A stretch of 34,561 nt of DNA from an uncultured bacterium (GCA_903920455.1 CAIXLY010000103.1:1-34561), one strand, 5' to 3'. Shown: positions 1 to 8,161, numbered from the stretch's first letter. The notes: generated by a model from the sequence alone, not told the origin. Numbers and translations: made by a program.

Positions 1-618
1 ATCCGCCAATGGCCATCCGAGGTTGATGTGATAGAGCAGCATATGTGGAGCGGGTGTATTGCCGCGGTTGATGACCTCATCGTGGATATGTATGGCGGCC
101 TCTCCGATCTTTCCAGAGATGGTTCTTCTAAGTTCCAGTGCTGGTCCGAAGATGGGGGTTTGTCTGATGATGCCAGTGATGCTCATCTCTAGTTTTCCGT
201 TTGCCGGATCAGGCTGTATGATTGATTCGATGGATGCAGGAATATTGCTTGCATCACCGTGCACACCACGTTCACCGAACTCATCTTTTTCTGGTCCGCC
301 TACATGCGATAGTCCACAGGTGGTCAGCAATCCGCCACCAAAAGTTTTCAACCAATCAATCCCTTTATTAGAAAATGGTTGCGGTGCTGATACACCGGAA
401 TGGTTGAGCCAAGCGAGACTGTATTGATTGTAAAATGCATCAGCAATATCCAGTCCCCGATCAATCACTACTTTATAGCGAAGTCCGGTTCCGGTATTAA
501 TCCACGCAATGCGCGTGCCTCTGCCAATACCATCATCAAGCACTGAGGTTTCAATGCCGCCAACCTGTGCGTGGTTGGCGACTTTGCCTCTCCAATCCGG
601 AAGAAATGAGTCCGACAT
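1..618 (-). CDS. DUF4432 family protein, 3' end outside window
   Basis: An open frame of 206 codons reads from an ATG at 618 to the window edge without a stop, so the C-terminus is missing. The N-terminus (MSDSFLPDWRGKVANHAQVG) and the later stretches TGLRYKVVIDRGLDIADAFY and FGGGLLTTCGL match what I recall of DUF4432, an aldose-1-epimerase-like beta-sandwich family. By family, such proteins bind sugars, but no reaction is established, so I assign none. No signal peptide is visible, suggesting a cytoplasmic protein. It starts only 6 bp after the stop of the propeller/cytochrome gene and is probably co-transcribed with it, which places it in an oxidative sugar-handling setting. Family call fairly sure; function unknown. 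Confidence 0.78.
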   Translation of the reverse strand, partial: MSDSFLPDWRGKVANHAQVGGIETSVLDDGIGRGTRIAWINTGTGLRYKVVIDRGLDIADAFYNQYSLAWLNHSGVSAPQPFSNKGIDWLKTFGGGLLTTCGLSHVGGPEKDEFGERGVHGDASNIPASIESIIQPDPANGKLEMSITGIIRQTPIFGPALELRRTISGKIGEAAIHIHDEVINRGNTPAPHMLLYHINLGWPLAD

Positions 619-624
619 TGGCGC

Positions 625-3294
625 TTATTTTTTTGCAGCAAATATTTCGTGATCAGGATTTCCACCAGCCTTCAAATAGGCAAGAAGATCTTTCAATTCT
701 TCTGCATTGAGGTTGTTGATTAATCCTGGTAGCATCGGAGATATATCAGAAACCCTTGTGCGAATAACATCCCTTTTAGGAACGTCCTTGGTGCTTTGCA
801 TTGCAAAAGGGTTTTGAGCAATTACATATTTATCTTCGTCTTGACTCATCAATTTACCCATGATTGATCCACCTTTTTTCAAGTAGAAAACGGTAGATCC
901 AAATTGATCAGAGATGGCTTTATTAGGTTCGATGATGGCGGTTAGCATGTCCTTGTAAGAGAACCTTGTTCCCACTTGCGTGAGGTCTGGTCCGGATACA
1001 CCACCATTGCCGCGCATACCATGACAAGACGAACAGAGGCTTGAGTTGAACATGGCTTTGCCATTTTCAAAGTTTCGATTGCTGAGGCCATCTTTCACCA
1101 ACACAAGTGCTGTATCAACTTCCCAGTTTCTACCCGGACCCTTAGGCTGCTTCATGTTTTCCTTTAGCCCCATTTGTGCACGACCAACAATTGAATCACC
1201 CGAGATGGTGTTGAAATATGCCAGTTTATCTTCAGCAACATTTTTCAATGCATCTTTTCTGATGAGGTTGAGGAATCCGATGAAGCTATAACCACCTTTG
1301 AAACCAAATGCAGTGTAGAACCATTTGAAATAAGTCTCTTGCAGTTCAGGAGTCCATCCACTTTTAGCATGGCTAAGCACTGAAGCGTAATAGGTTTGTT
1401 GTTGAGGAGGTACGTTGGCCAACATCTTCGCGATATCCAATCCGTACTGAGGATTTCTCAAGATGAGGTCAGATGATTCAGTGAATGTTTTTTGATAATT
1501 CGGATCATCTTTTGCATCCTTCATCAAGGCCATTGTTTTTGCTACAACCGTTGGGGCATCAAGGTAAATCAGGATTTTGCTGAGCGACCTGTTGAGGTTA
1601 TTGGTGGCAGCAGGATATTGTTTATCGAGCGATGCAATCAATTTGGTTTTACCATCTCCCTCAACATTACCCAAACGAATCAAGATCAATTCAACAGCTC
1701 TGAGTAGATCCAGTTGATCAGCTTCAGTCAGTGTATTGAAATCAACAGATGCAAGTGCTTTTATGAGGTTATCCTTCTGGTCTTTTTCTCCCATTCTTGC
1801 AAGCGCAATCGCTGCTTGTGTAAGTGTTATTGGATCTTTTTCAGTAGCCAATTTATTCTTCCATGTTGCAGCTGGTTGGTGTTCCATAGCAACCCTTGCA
1901 GCGAAGCGAATAAAGCGGTCTTTATTGTTTAGCTCAGGCCACGCTACGTTTACTGCTTCAGCGTTTGGTGCATAATGGTAGGTCTCTAATTTCTTACGAA
2001 GCTGTTGTGCCTTAGAGAGTGATGGGGACTTAAGTTTTTTGGTATGTTGTTTATTGTCTTTGTAATAAACCCTATAGAGATCTGATTCTATTCTTCTTCC
2101 ACCGGTTAAGAAATACACTGCACCATCTGGTCCAACAGTTCCATCAGTCAGCGGCAGTGGAGAACCTGAAAGGAATTCTTCAGCAGTTGCTTTATAATGA
2201 GATCCTTCTGGTTTTGGCTGGATGGCATACATGATACCGAAGCTCCAGTCAAATGCAAAAATTGAGCGCTTATATTTTTCCGGGAAGTTTGCATTCAGTC
2301 CGCTAAACACACCGGTAGGAGAGCCTTGTCCGATGTTTACAAGAGCAGGAAGATTATCTGCATTGGTTGGAGACCATTTGTCTGTACCTGGGCGCCATCC
2401 AAATTCACCACCACTTGGAACGTGGCAGATGCGGATAGGACGATACCAAGGTGCACCAAAATCCCATTCCATATCAGAATCAAACGTGAAGATATCTCCA
2501 TATTCATTGAACGCAAGATCAAATGGGTTACGGAAGCCCGCGCTGATCAAGTTGAAATTTGTTCCTTCTGGATTGAATTGTCCAACCCATCCACCATGGG
2601 TGTTTACCGTGTTGTCATGTCCATTTGCATCGCGCACCAATGGAACCAGGTTGTCCATATCCCAAATCGGCAATGCGGTATAATTATTCATCTCAGGGAT
2701 CTTGGTGAAGTTACCTGCGATGAAATAGATGGATTTTCCATCAGGCGATAGCGTAAGGCTATGTGGTCCATGTTCTCCTTCACCTTCTAGTCTTTTAAAT
2801 AAGGTGATCTTGTCGTATTGATCATCATTGTCTGTGTCTTGCAGGCGGTAGATACCACTGCGACGCGAGTTGGCGATATCGCCTTCGTCGTTAATGACTA
2901 TATATAAGCTGTTGAATGCATAGAGCAGACCATGGCAATATCCAATTCGGCGAGAAGCCAATGTGGTATCCCCGGGGATGTGCAATTCTAGTTTTTCAAC
3001 CTTAACTTTCTCTGTGGTATCTGCGCCGATTGCAGGGATAACAAGGCGGTAGAGATTTCCGTGTTGGTCGGATGCGATCATCCTTGCTTTGTTGTCAAAG
3101 GCCATGGAAACCCATGATCCTTGGTTATTCATACCCGGACTATAGAGGTGTTCAGCTTTGAAGCCCTTAGGCAACTTCAGGGCCGCTACTTTTGGATTGG
3201 AAGACACTACCTCTTTCTCCTCATTACAGGAAAGGGCGAACTGAATAAGCGCAAACAGCGCAATAAAACTTGCGAAACGAATGTTTTTACACAT
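625..3294 (-). CDS. Propeller-HEAT-cytochrome c lipoprotein (PVC-type haem domain)
   Basis: An 889-residue exported protein. The N-terminus MCKNIRFASF is followed by a hydrophobic stretch and the lipobox ALSC at about residues 20-23, so it should be a lipoprotein on the periplasmic side. Residues about 35-420 resemble a six-bladed glucose/sorbosone dehydrogenase-like beta-propeller (GYCHGLLYAFNSLYIV, HGPHSLTLSPDGKSIYF, AGFRNPFDLAFNEYGD). Residues about 430-730 look like HEAT-type helical repeats. The C-terminal domain has CSSCHG at 754-759, binding haem c, with M854 in SPMLPG as the likely sixth ligand. This order is known from large secreted cytochromes called PVC-type haem-binding proteins. 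It probably oxidises a sugar or accepts electrons from such oxidation; the substrate is not visible. First gene of a two-gene operon with the DUF4432 gene. Confidence 0.85.
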   Translation of the reverse strand: MCKNIRFASFIALFALIQFALSCNEEKEVVSSNPKVAALKLPKGFKAEHLYSPGMNNQGSWVSMAFDNKARMIASDQHGNLYRLVIPAIGADTTEKVKVEKLELHIPGDTTLASRRIGYCHGLLYAFNSLYIVINDEGDIANSRRSGIYRLQDTDNDDQYDKITLFKRLEGEGEHGPHSLTLSPDGKSIYFIAGNFTKIPEMNNYTALPIWDMDNLVPLVRDANGHDNTVNTHGGWVGQFNPEGTNFNLISAGFRNPFDLAFNEYGDIFTFDSDMEWDFGAPWYRPIRICHVPSGGEFGWRPGTDKWSPTNADNLPALVNIGQGSPTGVFSGLNANFPEKYKRSIFAFDWSFGIMYAIQPKPEGSHYKATAEEFLSGSPLPLTDGTVGPDGAVYFLTGGRRIESDLYRVYYKDNKQHTKKLKSPSLSKAQQLRKKLETYHYAPNAEAVNVAWPELNNKDRFIRFAARVAMEHQPAATWKNKLATEKDPITLTQAAIALARMGEKDQKDNLIKALASVDFNTLTEADQLDLLRAVELILIRLGNVEGDGKTKLIASLDKQYPAATNNLNRSLSKILIYLDAPTVVAKTMALMKDAKDDPNYQKTFTESSDLILRNPQYGLDIAKMLANVPPQQQTYYASVLSHAKSGWTPELQETYFKWFYTAFGFKGGYSFIGFLNLIRKDALKNVAEDKLAYFNTISGDSIVGRAQMGLKENMKQPKGPGRNWEVDTALVLVKDGLSNRNFENGKAMFNSSLCSSCHGMRGNGGVSGPDLTQVGTRFSYKDMLTAIIEPNKAISDQFGSTVFYLKKGGSIMGKLMSQDEDKYVIAQNPFAMQSTKDVPKRDVIRTRVSDISPMLPGLINNLNAEELKDLLAYLKAGGNPDHEIFAAKK

Positions 3295-3350
3295 GGCAGT
3301 TGGAATTGTGAGGTCTGAATTTAGGGAATTTTTTTAAGAAAACGGTATGA

Positions 3351-3553
3351 GGTTGAAGGGGTTTAAGGGGTTGAAGCAGTTTAAGCAGTTGAAGGAATAC
3401 AAGTTTAATCTTCAACCCCTTCAACCGCTTCAACCGCTTCAACCCCTTAAACTACTTCAACCGCTTCAACCGCTTCAACCCCTTAAACTGCTTAAACCCC
3501 TTCAACCCCTTCAACCCCTTCAACCCCTTCAACCCCTTCAACTCTCTCAACCT
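3351..3553. repeat. 9-bp tandem repeat array with inverted left arm
   Basis: From 3410 to 3544 there are 15 contiguous 9-bp units of consensus CTTCAACCC, with variants CTTCAACCG, CTTAAACCC, CTTAAACTG and CTTAAACTA; degenerate TCTCAACCT-like units continue to about 3553. On the left, 3351-3395 holds five units in the opposite orientation (for example GGTTGAAGG, GGTTTAAGG), separated by a 14-bp spacer at about 3396-3409. The two arms are largely complementary, so one strand can fold into a long stem. The strand asymmetry is strong (pyrimidine-rich right arm). Because the unit is a multiple of three, a frame encoding Leu-Gln-Pro repeats stays open across it; I treat that as a by-product. It lies between the divergent cytochrome and small membrane protein genes. 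Confidence 0.9.
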
Positions 3554-3592
3554 CTCTCAACTTTCTTCACTAAATTGCGCAAACACATTAAT

Positions 3593-3829
3593 ATGGATAC
3601 ACAATCATTTCGAGAAAAAGAAACCAAAAGGCGGTCTGCCATCCGGATTATTTATGATCTTACGATGGGTGTTTTGTGGACTGCAGGAGGCGTGTTTTTA
3701 CTGGTGAATAAATACCTCAATACCCCATTTTCGTTTGATTCACTGACTTCAACGATTTTTGGTATTGCCTGTTTGTGTTATGGAGTATTCAGGTTATACA
3801 GAGGATTCTCAGCAAAAAAACAACCATGA
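3593..3829 (+). CDS. Small two-helix membrane protein
   Basis: A 78-residue protein beginning MDTQSFREKETKRRSAIRII. The basic N-terminal segment is followed by two hydrophobic helices at about residues 22-40 and 52-68, ending in a short basic tail (FRLYRGFSAKKQP). I do not know a named family. The frame stays open upstream through the 9-bp repeats to an ATG at 3347, but the ATG at 3593 lies just downstream of the repeats and starts normal protein sequence, so I chose it. Its stop overlaps the start of the PstS-like gene by 4 bp (ATGA), implying translational coupling. From memory, a small protein of this kind often sits between tonB and the pstS-like gene in related genomes. Role unknown. Confidence 0.7.
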   Translation: MDTQSFREKETKRRSAIRIIYDLTMGVLWTAGGVFLLVNKYLNTPFSFDSLTSTIFGIACLCYGVFRLYRGFSAKKQP

Positions 3830-4761
3830 TAAACACATTTAAATTGATGCAGGCACTGCCTGTACTTCTGCTATGCATTTTACTTTCATGTTCTCAAAGT
3901 GGAAAGAAAGCCAAAAGAATAGCGGGGGAGGATTCGATTACCAGCGGAACAATACACATCAGTGTTGATGAATCTTTTGCGCCCATCATTGAATCCCAGA
4001 TCAAGGTGTTTATGTCTTTGTACCCCAAGGCAAAGATTATCCCACATTACAAACCTGAAGCAGATTGCATCAGAGATTTGTTGAATGACAGTACGCGGAT
4101 GGTGATTATCACAAGAGGACTAACAGAAGATGAGGTAATATTTTATAAAGACACCTTGGAATTCGTTCCGATGTTTGGACGGGTTGCTACTGATGCCATT
4201 GCTGTAGTCACGCACAAGAAAGCAAAAGATTCACTTTTTTCCGTTGCTGAGATTCGTGGCATGTTGAGTGGTGCAAGTGGATATACATATGAATTGGTGA
4301 TGGATGGTCTGAAGGCCACCAGCACGGTAAGGTTTTTGATTGACTCAGTGCTAAGGGGTCAGCCGCTCAAGGGAAAGGTATTTGCAGCAAAAAATTCGGA
4401 GTCGGTGATTAACTATGTTTCAACACATCCCAATGCACTTGGATTTATCGGGGTGAGTTGGATTGGGAACCGGGAAGATACGGTGCAATTGAGTTTCATG
4501 AAAAGGGTCAATATCGCCGCTTTGCAATGCGCAAATTGTGCCGAGGAAGTCTATGTACGCCCTTATCAGGCAAATATAGCATTGAAGCGATACCCCTTGA
4601 ATAGGGGTTTATATTATATACTCAAAGAGAATTATTCAGGGTTGGGCAAGGGCTTTGTTAATTTCTTAACACATGAAAAAGGACAACTTATCTTCAGAAG
4701 GGGGTATCTTGTACCTGATAGAATGGCTCTCCAAATTAGAGAGGCGAAAGTTTCAGAATAA
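3826..4761 (+). CDS. PstS-like substrate-binding lipoprotein
   Basis: A 311-residue protein starting MINTFKLMQALP, with a lipoprotein signal ending in LLSC at about residues 19-22. The mature part resembles a type 2 periplasmic binding protein of the PstS group (GTIHISVDESFAPIIESQIK, then DLLNDSTRMVIITRGLTEDE, YVSTHPNALGFIGVSWIGN). The frame is open further upstream to 3775, but that segment overlaps the preceding gene and has no signal; the ATGA overlap at 3826 is the natural start. No PstC, PstA or PstB gene is nearby, and I do not see the Ser-Gly-Thr phosphate-binding motif of classical PstS, so phosphate transport is doubtful. The neighbouring TPR gene, and the family's usual link to exb/tonB genes, suggest a cell-envelope role. 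Confidence 0.78.
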   Translation: MINTFKLMQALPVLLLCILLSCSQSGKKAKRIAGEDSITSGTIHISVDESFAPIIESQIKVFMSLYPKAKIIPHYKPEADCIRDLLNDSTRMVIITRGLTEDEVIFYKDTLEFVPMFGRVATDAIAVVTHKKAKDSLFSVAEIRGMLSGASGYTYELVMDGLKATSTVRFLIDSVLRGQPLKGKVFAAKNSESVINYVSTHPNALGFIGVSWIGNREDTVQLSFMKRVNIAALQCANCAEEVYVRPYQANIALKRYPLNRGLYYILKENYSGLGKGFVNFLTHEKGQLIFRRGYLVPDRMALQIREAKVSE

Positions 4762-4799
4762 AAACCTGATTCCATACTTTTACAGACAATAAATTGTTC

Positions 4800-6428
4800 A
4801 TGATGCGCATAATGAAGTTGACTCTTGCAGTGGTGGTGGTGATGTTTGGTTTTACAGCTACTGCCCAATCAGTTCTTGAAGCAAAGAAATTTCTTTTCAA
4901 CGGAAGGCATCATCTTGCCAAGTCAACCCTTGAAAAAATAATTGAAACTACACCCGCAAATAGCGAAGCCATTTACTGGCTTTCTCAGGTCTTGTTTGAA
5001 AATAAAAAACACGCTGATGCCGTAGCCTTGTTAAGAAAAAGCATGGAAGGCGCAAAGGGAAGTGATCCCTTGTTGCTGGTGGCCATGGGACAAGCTGAGT
5101 TGATTGAAAAGAAACCCAATGATGCACGACAGCGCTTTGAAACAGCCATCTCACTGACCAAAGCAAAAAATGCAATGGTCTTTGTTGCTATCGGAAAAGC
5201 AAATCTTGAGCAAGGCGGAGATCCTGCTTATGGAATTGAAAAATTAAAGCAGGCCGCTACAATCAAAGGATTCAACGAGCCCATTGCTTATGTATACATG
5301 GGGGATCTGTATAGAAAACTCAATGATGGTGGCGGAGCGGTATCGTCATACGAAAATGCATTGATGCTTGATCCCAAGCTTGCAATTGCAAAGCATAAAA
5401 TTGGAAAGGTATATCTGACTCAGGGAAATGAACAAAAAGATATCTTCCTTGGAAAATTCAATGATGCAGTAGCCGACGAGCCAACATTTATCCCTGCACT
5501 ATATGATATGTACGTGTATTATTACACAAGGGATGTTATCAAAGCGAGAAGCTTTTTTAATCTATATAAGCAACACGCAGAACCTGGTCCGGCTCTTGAT
5601 TATGAAGAGGCCAGTCTAAATTTTGCTGCAGCTGATTTTAAAACAGCTATTCAGAAAGCCGATGACCTGTTAACGAGCCAGGGGGATAAAGCCGATGTGC
5701 GCCTTTACCGCTTGAAGGGCTATAGTTTTGATAAGCTAGGAGATTCAGTGAATGCACTTGCCATGATGGAAACTTTTTTCCAAAAGGCTACTCCAGACGA
5801 AATCAATCCTGATAACTATGTCATTGCAGCGTTTAACGCAGCCAAAGTAAAAAGCGATCCAGCCAAGGTGAATGACTATTTCACCAAAGCCATTGACTCC
5901 GATACAGCGGTAGCCAACAAAGTGGATTATACCAAGAGAGCAGCTGAGTTTTTCAAGAAATCAGGAAATGTTGCAAAGTCTGCCGAATGGCTGACCAAGG
6001 TGCTATCCATTGCTCCAAAGCTGAGCAAGGTAGATCTTTACAATGCCGGTTTTGAGAATTTTAAGTCGGCCCAATACGTTCGTGCTGATAGCATCTTCTC
6101 CGTCTATAAGACTAACTTTCCTAACGAGGTGTATGGCCATTACTGGTCGTTCCGTTCACTTTCTGTGATTGATTCTACCATGGAGCTTGGACTAGCCCTG
6201 AAAGATTGCGAAAATTTCATCGCTATAGCTGAGAGTGATAAGGTGAAAAACAAGAGCACCCTGATCACCGCTTACGGGTACCTAGCAGGGTATGCCGCAA
6301 ACATAAAGAAAGACCTCCCCGCTGCCATTACGTATCTCGACAAAATCATTGAAATTGACCCAAATAACCAAGACGCAATCAGCAACAAAGAGATTATTGC
6401 GAAGGCCTTGGTAGCCCCCAAGAAATAG
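4800..6428 (+). CDS. Exported tetratricopeptide repeat protein
   Basis: About 542 residues with a Sec signal peptide (MKLTLAVVVVMFGFTATAQS, likely cut after TAQ) followed by a nearly continuous array of TPR helices. Recognisable repeats include AIYWLSQVLFENKKHADAVA and YVYMGDLYRKLNDGGGAVSS, and a final one at ITYLDKIIEIDPNNQDAISN. Three in-frame ATGs at 4800, 4803 and 4812 are possible starts; a TTG at 4794 is less likely. There is no clear Shine-Dalgarno to decide, and the third ATG alone gives a good signal peptide. Thirty-eight bp separate it from the PstS-like gene, and a strong terminator follows, so it closes this three-gene unit. TPR proteins scaffold complexes; the partner is not evident, but Exb/TonB is a reasonable guess. 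Confidence 0.82.
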   Translation: MMRIMKLTLAVVVVMFGFTATAQSVLEAKKFLFNGRHHLAKSTLEKIIETTPANSEAIYWLSQVLFENKKHADAVALLRKSMEGAKGSDPLLLVAMGQAELIEKKPNDARQRFETAISLTKAKNAMVFVAIGKANLEQGGDPAYGIEKLKQAATIKGFNEPIAYVYMGDLYRKLNDGGGAVSSYENALMLDPKLAIAKHKIGKVYLTQGNEQKDIFLGKFNDAVADEPTFIPALYDMYVYYYTRDVIKARSFFNLYKQHAEPGPALDYEEASLNFAAADFKTAIQKADDLLTSQGDKADVRLYRLKGYSFDKLGDSVNALAMMETFFQKATPDEINPDNYVIAAFNAAKVKSDPAKVNDYFTKAIDSDTAVANKVDYTKRAAEFFKKSGNVAKSAEWLTKVLSIAPKLSKVDLYNAGFENFKSAQYVRADSIFSVYKTNFPNEVYGHYWSFRSLSVIDSTMELGLALKDCENFIAIAESDKVKNKSTLITAYGYLAGYAANIKKDLPAAITYLDKIIEIDPNNQDAISNKEIIAKALVAPKK

Positions 6429-6456
6429 GGGCAACATAGGGTGTAAAATTAATAAA

Positions 6457-6495
6457 TCGAGCCAGGGGCTTTCTGCCCCTGGCTCGACCTTTTTA
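6457..6495 (+). terminator. Rho-independent terminator after the TPR gene
   Basis: A perfect 13-bp stem, TCGAGCCAGGGGC (6457-6469) with GCCCCTGGCTCGA (6475-6487), has a 5-nt loop and is followed by a T-run at 6490-6494. It sits 29 bp after the TPR stop and just ahead of the nuo promoter, separating the two units. Confidence 0.93.
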
Positions 6496-6510
6496 TTGCC
6501 ATTCTTTTTC

Positions 6511-6541
6511 TTTGTATTCCCCCCCTTCTTTACTAACTTCG
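6511..6541 (+). promoter_or_regulatory. Predicted Bacteroidota-type promoter of the nuo operon
   Basis: TTTG at 6511-6514 is followed after 19 bp by TAACTTCG at 6534-6541, one mismatch from the TAnnTTTG -7 element. The spacing fits the known 19-21 bp for Bacteroidota. Transcription would begin at about 6545, giving a leader of roughly 15 nt before nuoA. It lies directly behind the preceding terminator, which strengthens the call. Confidence 0.65.
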
Positions 6542-6560
6542 CGCCTTCAAATCGACACTG

Positions 6561-6977
6561 ATGATAAGGACTTTTTTGCTGCAATCAAACGCCCTTTCTG
6601 AGGTCCCAGAGATCAGCAGAGCTAGTGATTATCTCCCTATCGCAATTCAGCTGATTTTTGCCGTTGGATTGGTTACTGTAATGCTTCTTGGAAGTAGTTT
6701 ATTGGGGCCTAAAAGAAAGACCAGCGATAAGCTTCAGGTATTTGAAAGTGGTATTGAGCAATTTGGCAATGCCCGTCAACCTATGGCCATTAAATATTTT
6801 CTTGTAGCCATTCTTTTTGTGTTGTTTGATGTTGAAGTCATTTTCTTCTATCCCTATGCAGTGAATTTTCGTGGACTTGGTTGGGATGGGTTTATGGCGG
6901 TGTTGATGTTTGTCGGTTTTTTCCTTGCCGGCTTCATGTACATCATTCGAAAAGGAGCCTTGCACTGGGAAGATTAA
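6561..6977 (+). CDS. nuoA: NADH-quinone oxidoreductase subunit A
   Basis: A 138-residue membrane subunit of complex I, within the usual 120-150 range. Three transmembrane helices are visible at about residues 25-48, 80-100 and 108-130. The family's signature loop is present: FESGIEQFGNARQPMAIKYF, followed by LFVLFDVEVIFFYPYAV with the conserved acidic pair in DVEVIF. It forms part of the junction between the peripheral arm and the membrane arm near the quinone site. It is the first gene of the nuo operon, 83 bp after the hairpin terminator closing the TPR unit. The ATG at 6561 gives an N-terminal extension (MIRTFLLQSNALSEVPEI) before the first helix, which is normal in this group. Confidence 0.96.
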   Translation: MIRTFLLQSNALSEVPEISRASDYLPIAIQLIFAVGLVTVMLLGSSLLGPKRKTSDKLQVFESGIEQFGNARQPMAIKYFLVAILFVLFDVEVIFFYPYAVNFRGLGWDGFMAVLMFVGFFLAGFMYIIRKGALHWED

Positions 6978-6985
6978 AAAAGTAT

Positions 6986-7016
6986 ATGCCTGACGATAAA
7001 CAAGATCCTCAGGCAT
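6986..7016 (+). other. Hairpin between nuoA and nuoB
   Basis: ATGCCTGA (6986-6993) pairs perfectly with TCAGGCAT (7009-7016) around a 15-nt loop, in the 63-bp nuoA-nuoB gap. An AT-rich, T-containing stretch follows before the nuoB ATG at 7041. There is no clean T-run immediately after the stem, so it is more likely an attenuating or RNA-stabilising element than a full terminator. Confidence 0.6.
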
Positions 7017-7040
7017 TTGTTATTTATATAAATTGTTTTT

Positions 7041-7628
7041 ATGGCACGTCCTGTAAGATTTAATCTGGTTCAAAAGGACATATCCGATAAAGGGATTAAC
7101 CAAGTCCAACTTCCTGAAGGGCATATGGGTGAAGGTTTCTACGCTACTTCCTTTGACAAGGTGGTAGGTCTTGCCAGAAAAAATTCCATCTGGCCTCTTC
7201 CATTCGCTACTTCATGCTGTGGTATCGAATTCATGGCTACCATGGCTTCACATTATGATCTTTCCCGTTTTGGTTCTGAGCGTGTGGGATTCTCTCCGCG
7301 TCAGTGCGACCTGTTGATGGTGATGGGTACCATTGCAAAAAAAATGGGACCAGTTTTGCGTCAGGTGTATTTGCAAATGGCGGAACCTCGCTGGGTGATT
7401 GCTGTTGGTGCATGTGCATCAAGTGGTGGAATTTTTGATACCTATTCAGTGCTTCAAGGTATTGATCAGGTGATTCCAGTTGATGTATACGTTCCTGGTT
7501 GTCCTCCTCGTCCTGAAGCCATCATCGATGGGGTATTAAAAATCCAAGATCTTGTTCACAACGAACCACTCAGAAGAAGAAACGGAGAACAATACAAAGC
7601 CTTGCTTGAAGGGTATGGCATTCAATAA
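7041..7628 (+). CDS. nuoB: NADH-quinone oxidoreductase subunit B
   Basis: A 195-residue complex I subunit that holds the terminal [4Fe-4S] cluster N2, which passes electrons to quinone. The four expected ligands are all present: C59 and C60 in FATSCCGIEF, C125 in AVGACASSGG and C154 in VPGCPPRPEA. Length and motifs are typical of the PSST/NuoB family. It starts with MARPVRFNLVQKDI at the ATG at 7041, 63 bp after nuoA, which is the longest gap in the operon and contains a hairpin. It docks with NuoD and NuoC in the peripheral arm. Confidence 0.97.
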   Translation: MARPVRFNLVQKDISDKGINQVQLPEGHMGEGFYATSFDKVVGLARKNSIWPLPFATSCCGIEFMATMASHYDLSRFGSERVGFSPRQCDLLMVMGTIAKKMGPVLRQVYLQMAEPRWVIAVGACASSGGIFDTYSVLQGIDQVIPVDVYVPGCPPRPEAIIDGVLKIQDLVHNEPLRRRNGEQYKALLEGYGIQ

Positions 7629-7652
7629 TGCAACCCCCATAAATATAAACAC

Positions 7653-8156
7653 ATGTCACTGACCCACGATATCATCAAAGAAAAACTAACTGCACAATTT
7701 GGCGACAAGTTGATTGCTTGGGAAGAATCCTATGGCATGCTTGCTGTTACCGTGCAGAATGATTTTAACTTGAAGGTGCTCACATTCTTGAATGATGATG
7801 CTCAGCTTGGTTTCAAATTTATGACCGACTTAACCGGCGTTCATTATCCTGATAGAAAAGGCGAAGAGATTGCAGTTGTCTATCATCTGCACAACTTGGT
7901 GGAGAACGTAAGGATGAGGGTTAAGGTATATGCGCCTATTGAAAAGCCTGATGTATACACTGCTACAGGCTTGTTCAGTGGTGCCAATTGGATGGAACGT
8001 GAGACCTATGATTTCTATGGCGTGAATTTTATTGGTCATCCAGATCTTAGGCGTGTATTGAACGTTGATGAGATGGATTATTTCCCGCTGAGAAAAGAGT
8101 TTCCGCTGGAAGACCAAACTAGAATTGATAAGGACGATGAAATGTTTGGCAGATAA
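7653..8156 (+). CDS. nuoC: NADH-quinone oxidoreductase subunit C
   Basis: A 167-residue peripheral-arm subunit of complex I, corresponding to the mitochondrial 30-kDa protein. The family signature is clear near the C-terminus: RETYDFYGVNFIGHPDLRRV, followed by the MDYFPLRKEFPLED tail. It carries no cofactor and helps position NuoD. In enterobacteria nuoC and nuoD are fused; here they are separate genes, with the nuoD start only 5 bp after this stop. The ATG at 7653 gives a normal-length N-terminus. Confidence 0.95.
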   Translation: MSLTHDIIKEKLTAQFGDKLIAWEESYGMLAVTVQNDFNLKVLTFLNDDAQLGFKFMTDLTGVHYPDRKGEEIAVVYHLHNLVENVRMRVKVYAPIEKPDVYTATGLFSGANWMERETYDFYGVNFIGHPDLRRVLNVDEMDYFPLRKEFPLEDQTRIDKDDEMFGR

Positions 8157-8161
8157 ATACA

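Noticed and set aside
2222-2751. Long plus-strand open frames inside the cytochrome gene
   Set aside because: They lie opposite a well-supported gene, lack recognisable domains and have atypical composition.
3410-3544. Possible CRISPR array
   Set aside because: Units are 9 bp and directly contiguous without spacers, and no cas gene is present.
3347-3592. Open frame of Lys/Phe then Leu-Gln-Pro repeats joined in frame to the small membrane protein
   Set aside because: It arises from 9-bp repeats, whose length is a multiple of three; composition is low-complexity and the true start with normal sequence is at 3593.
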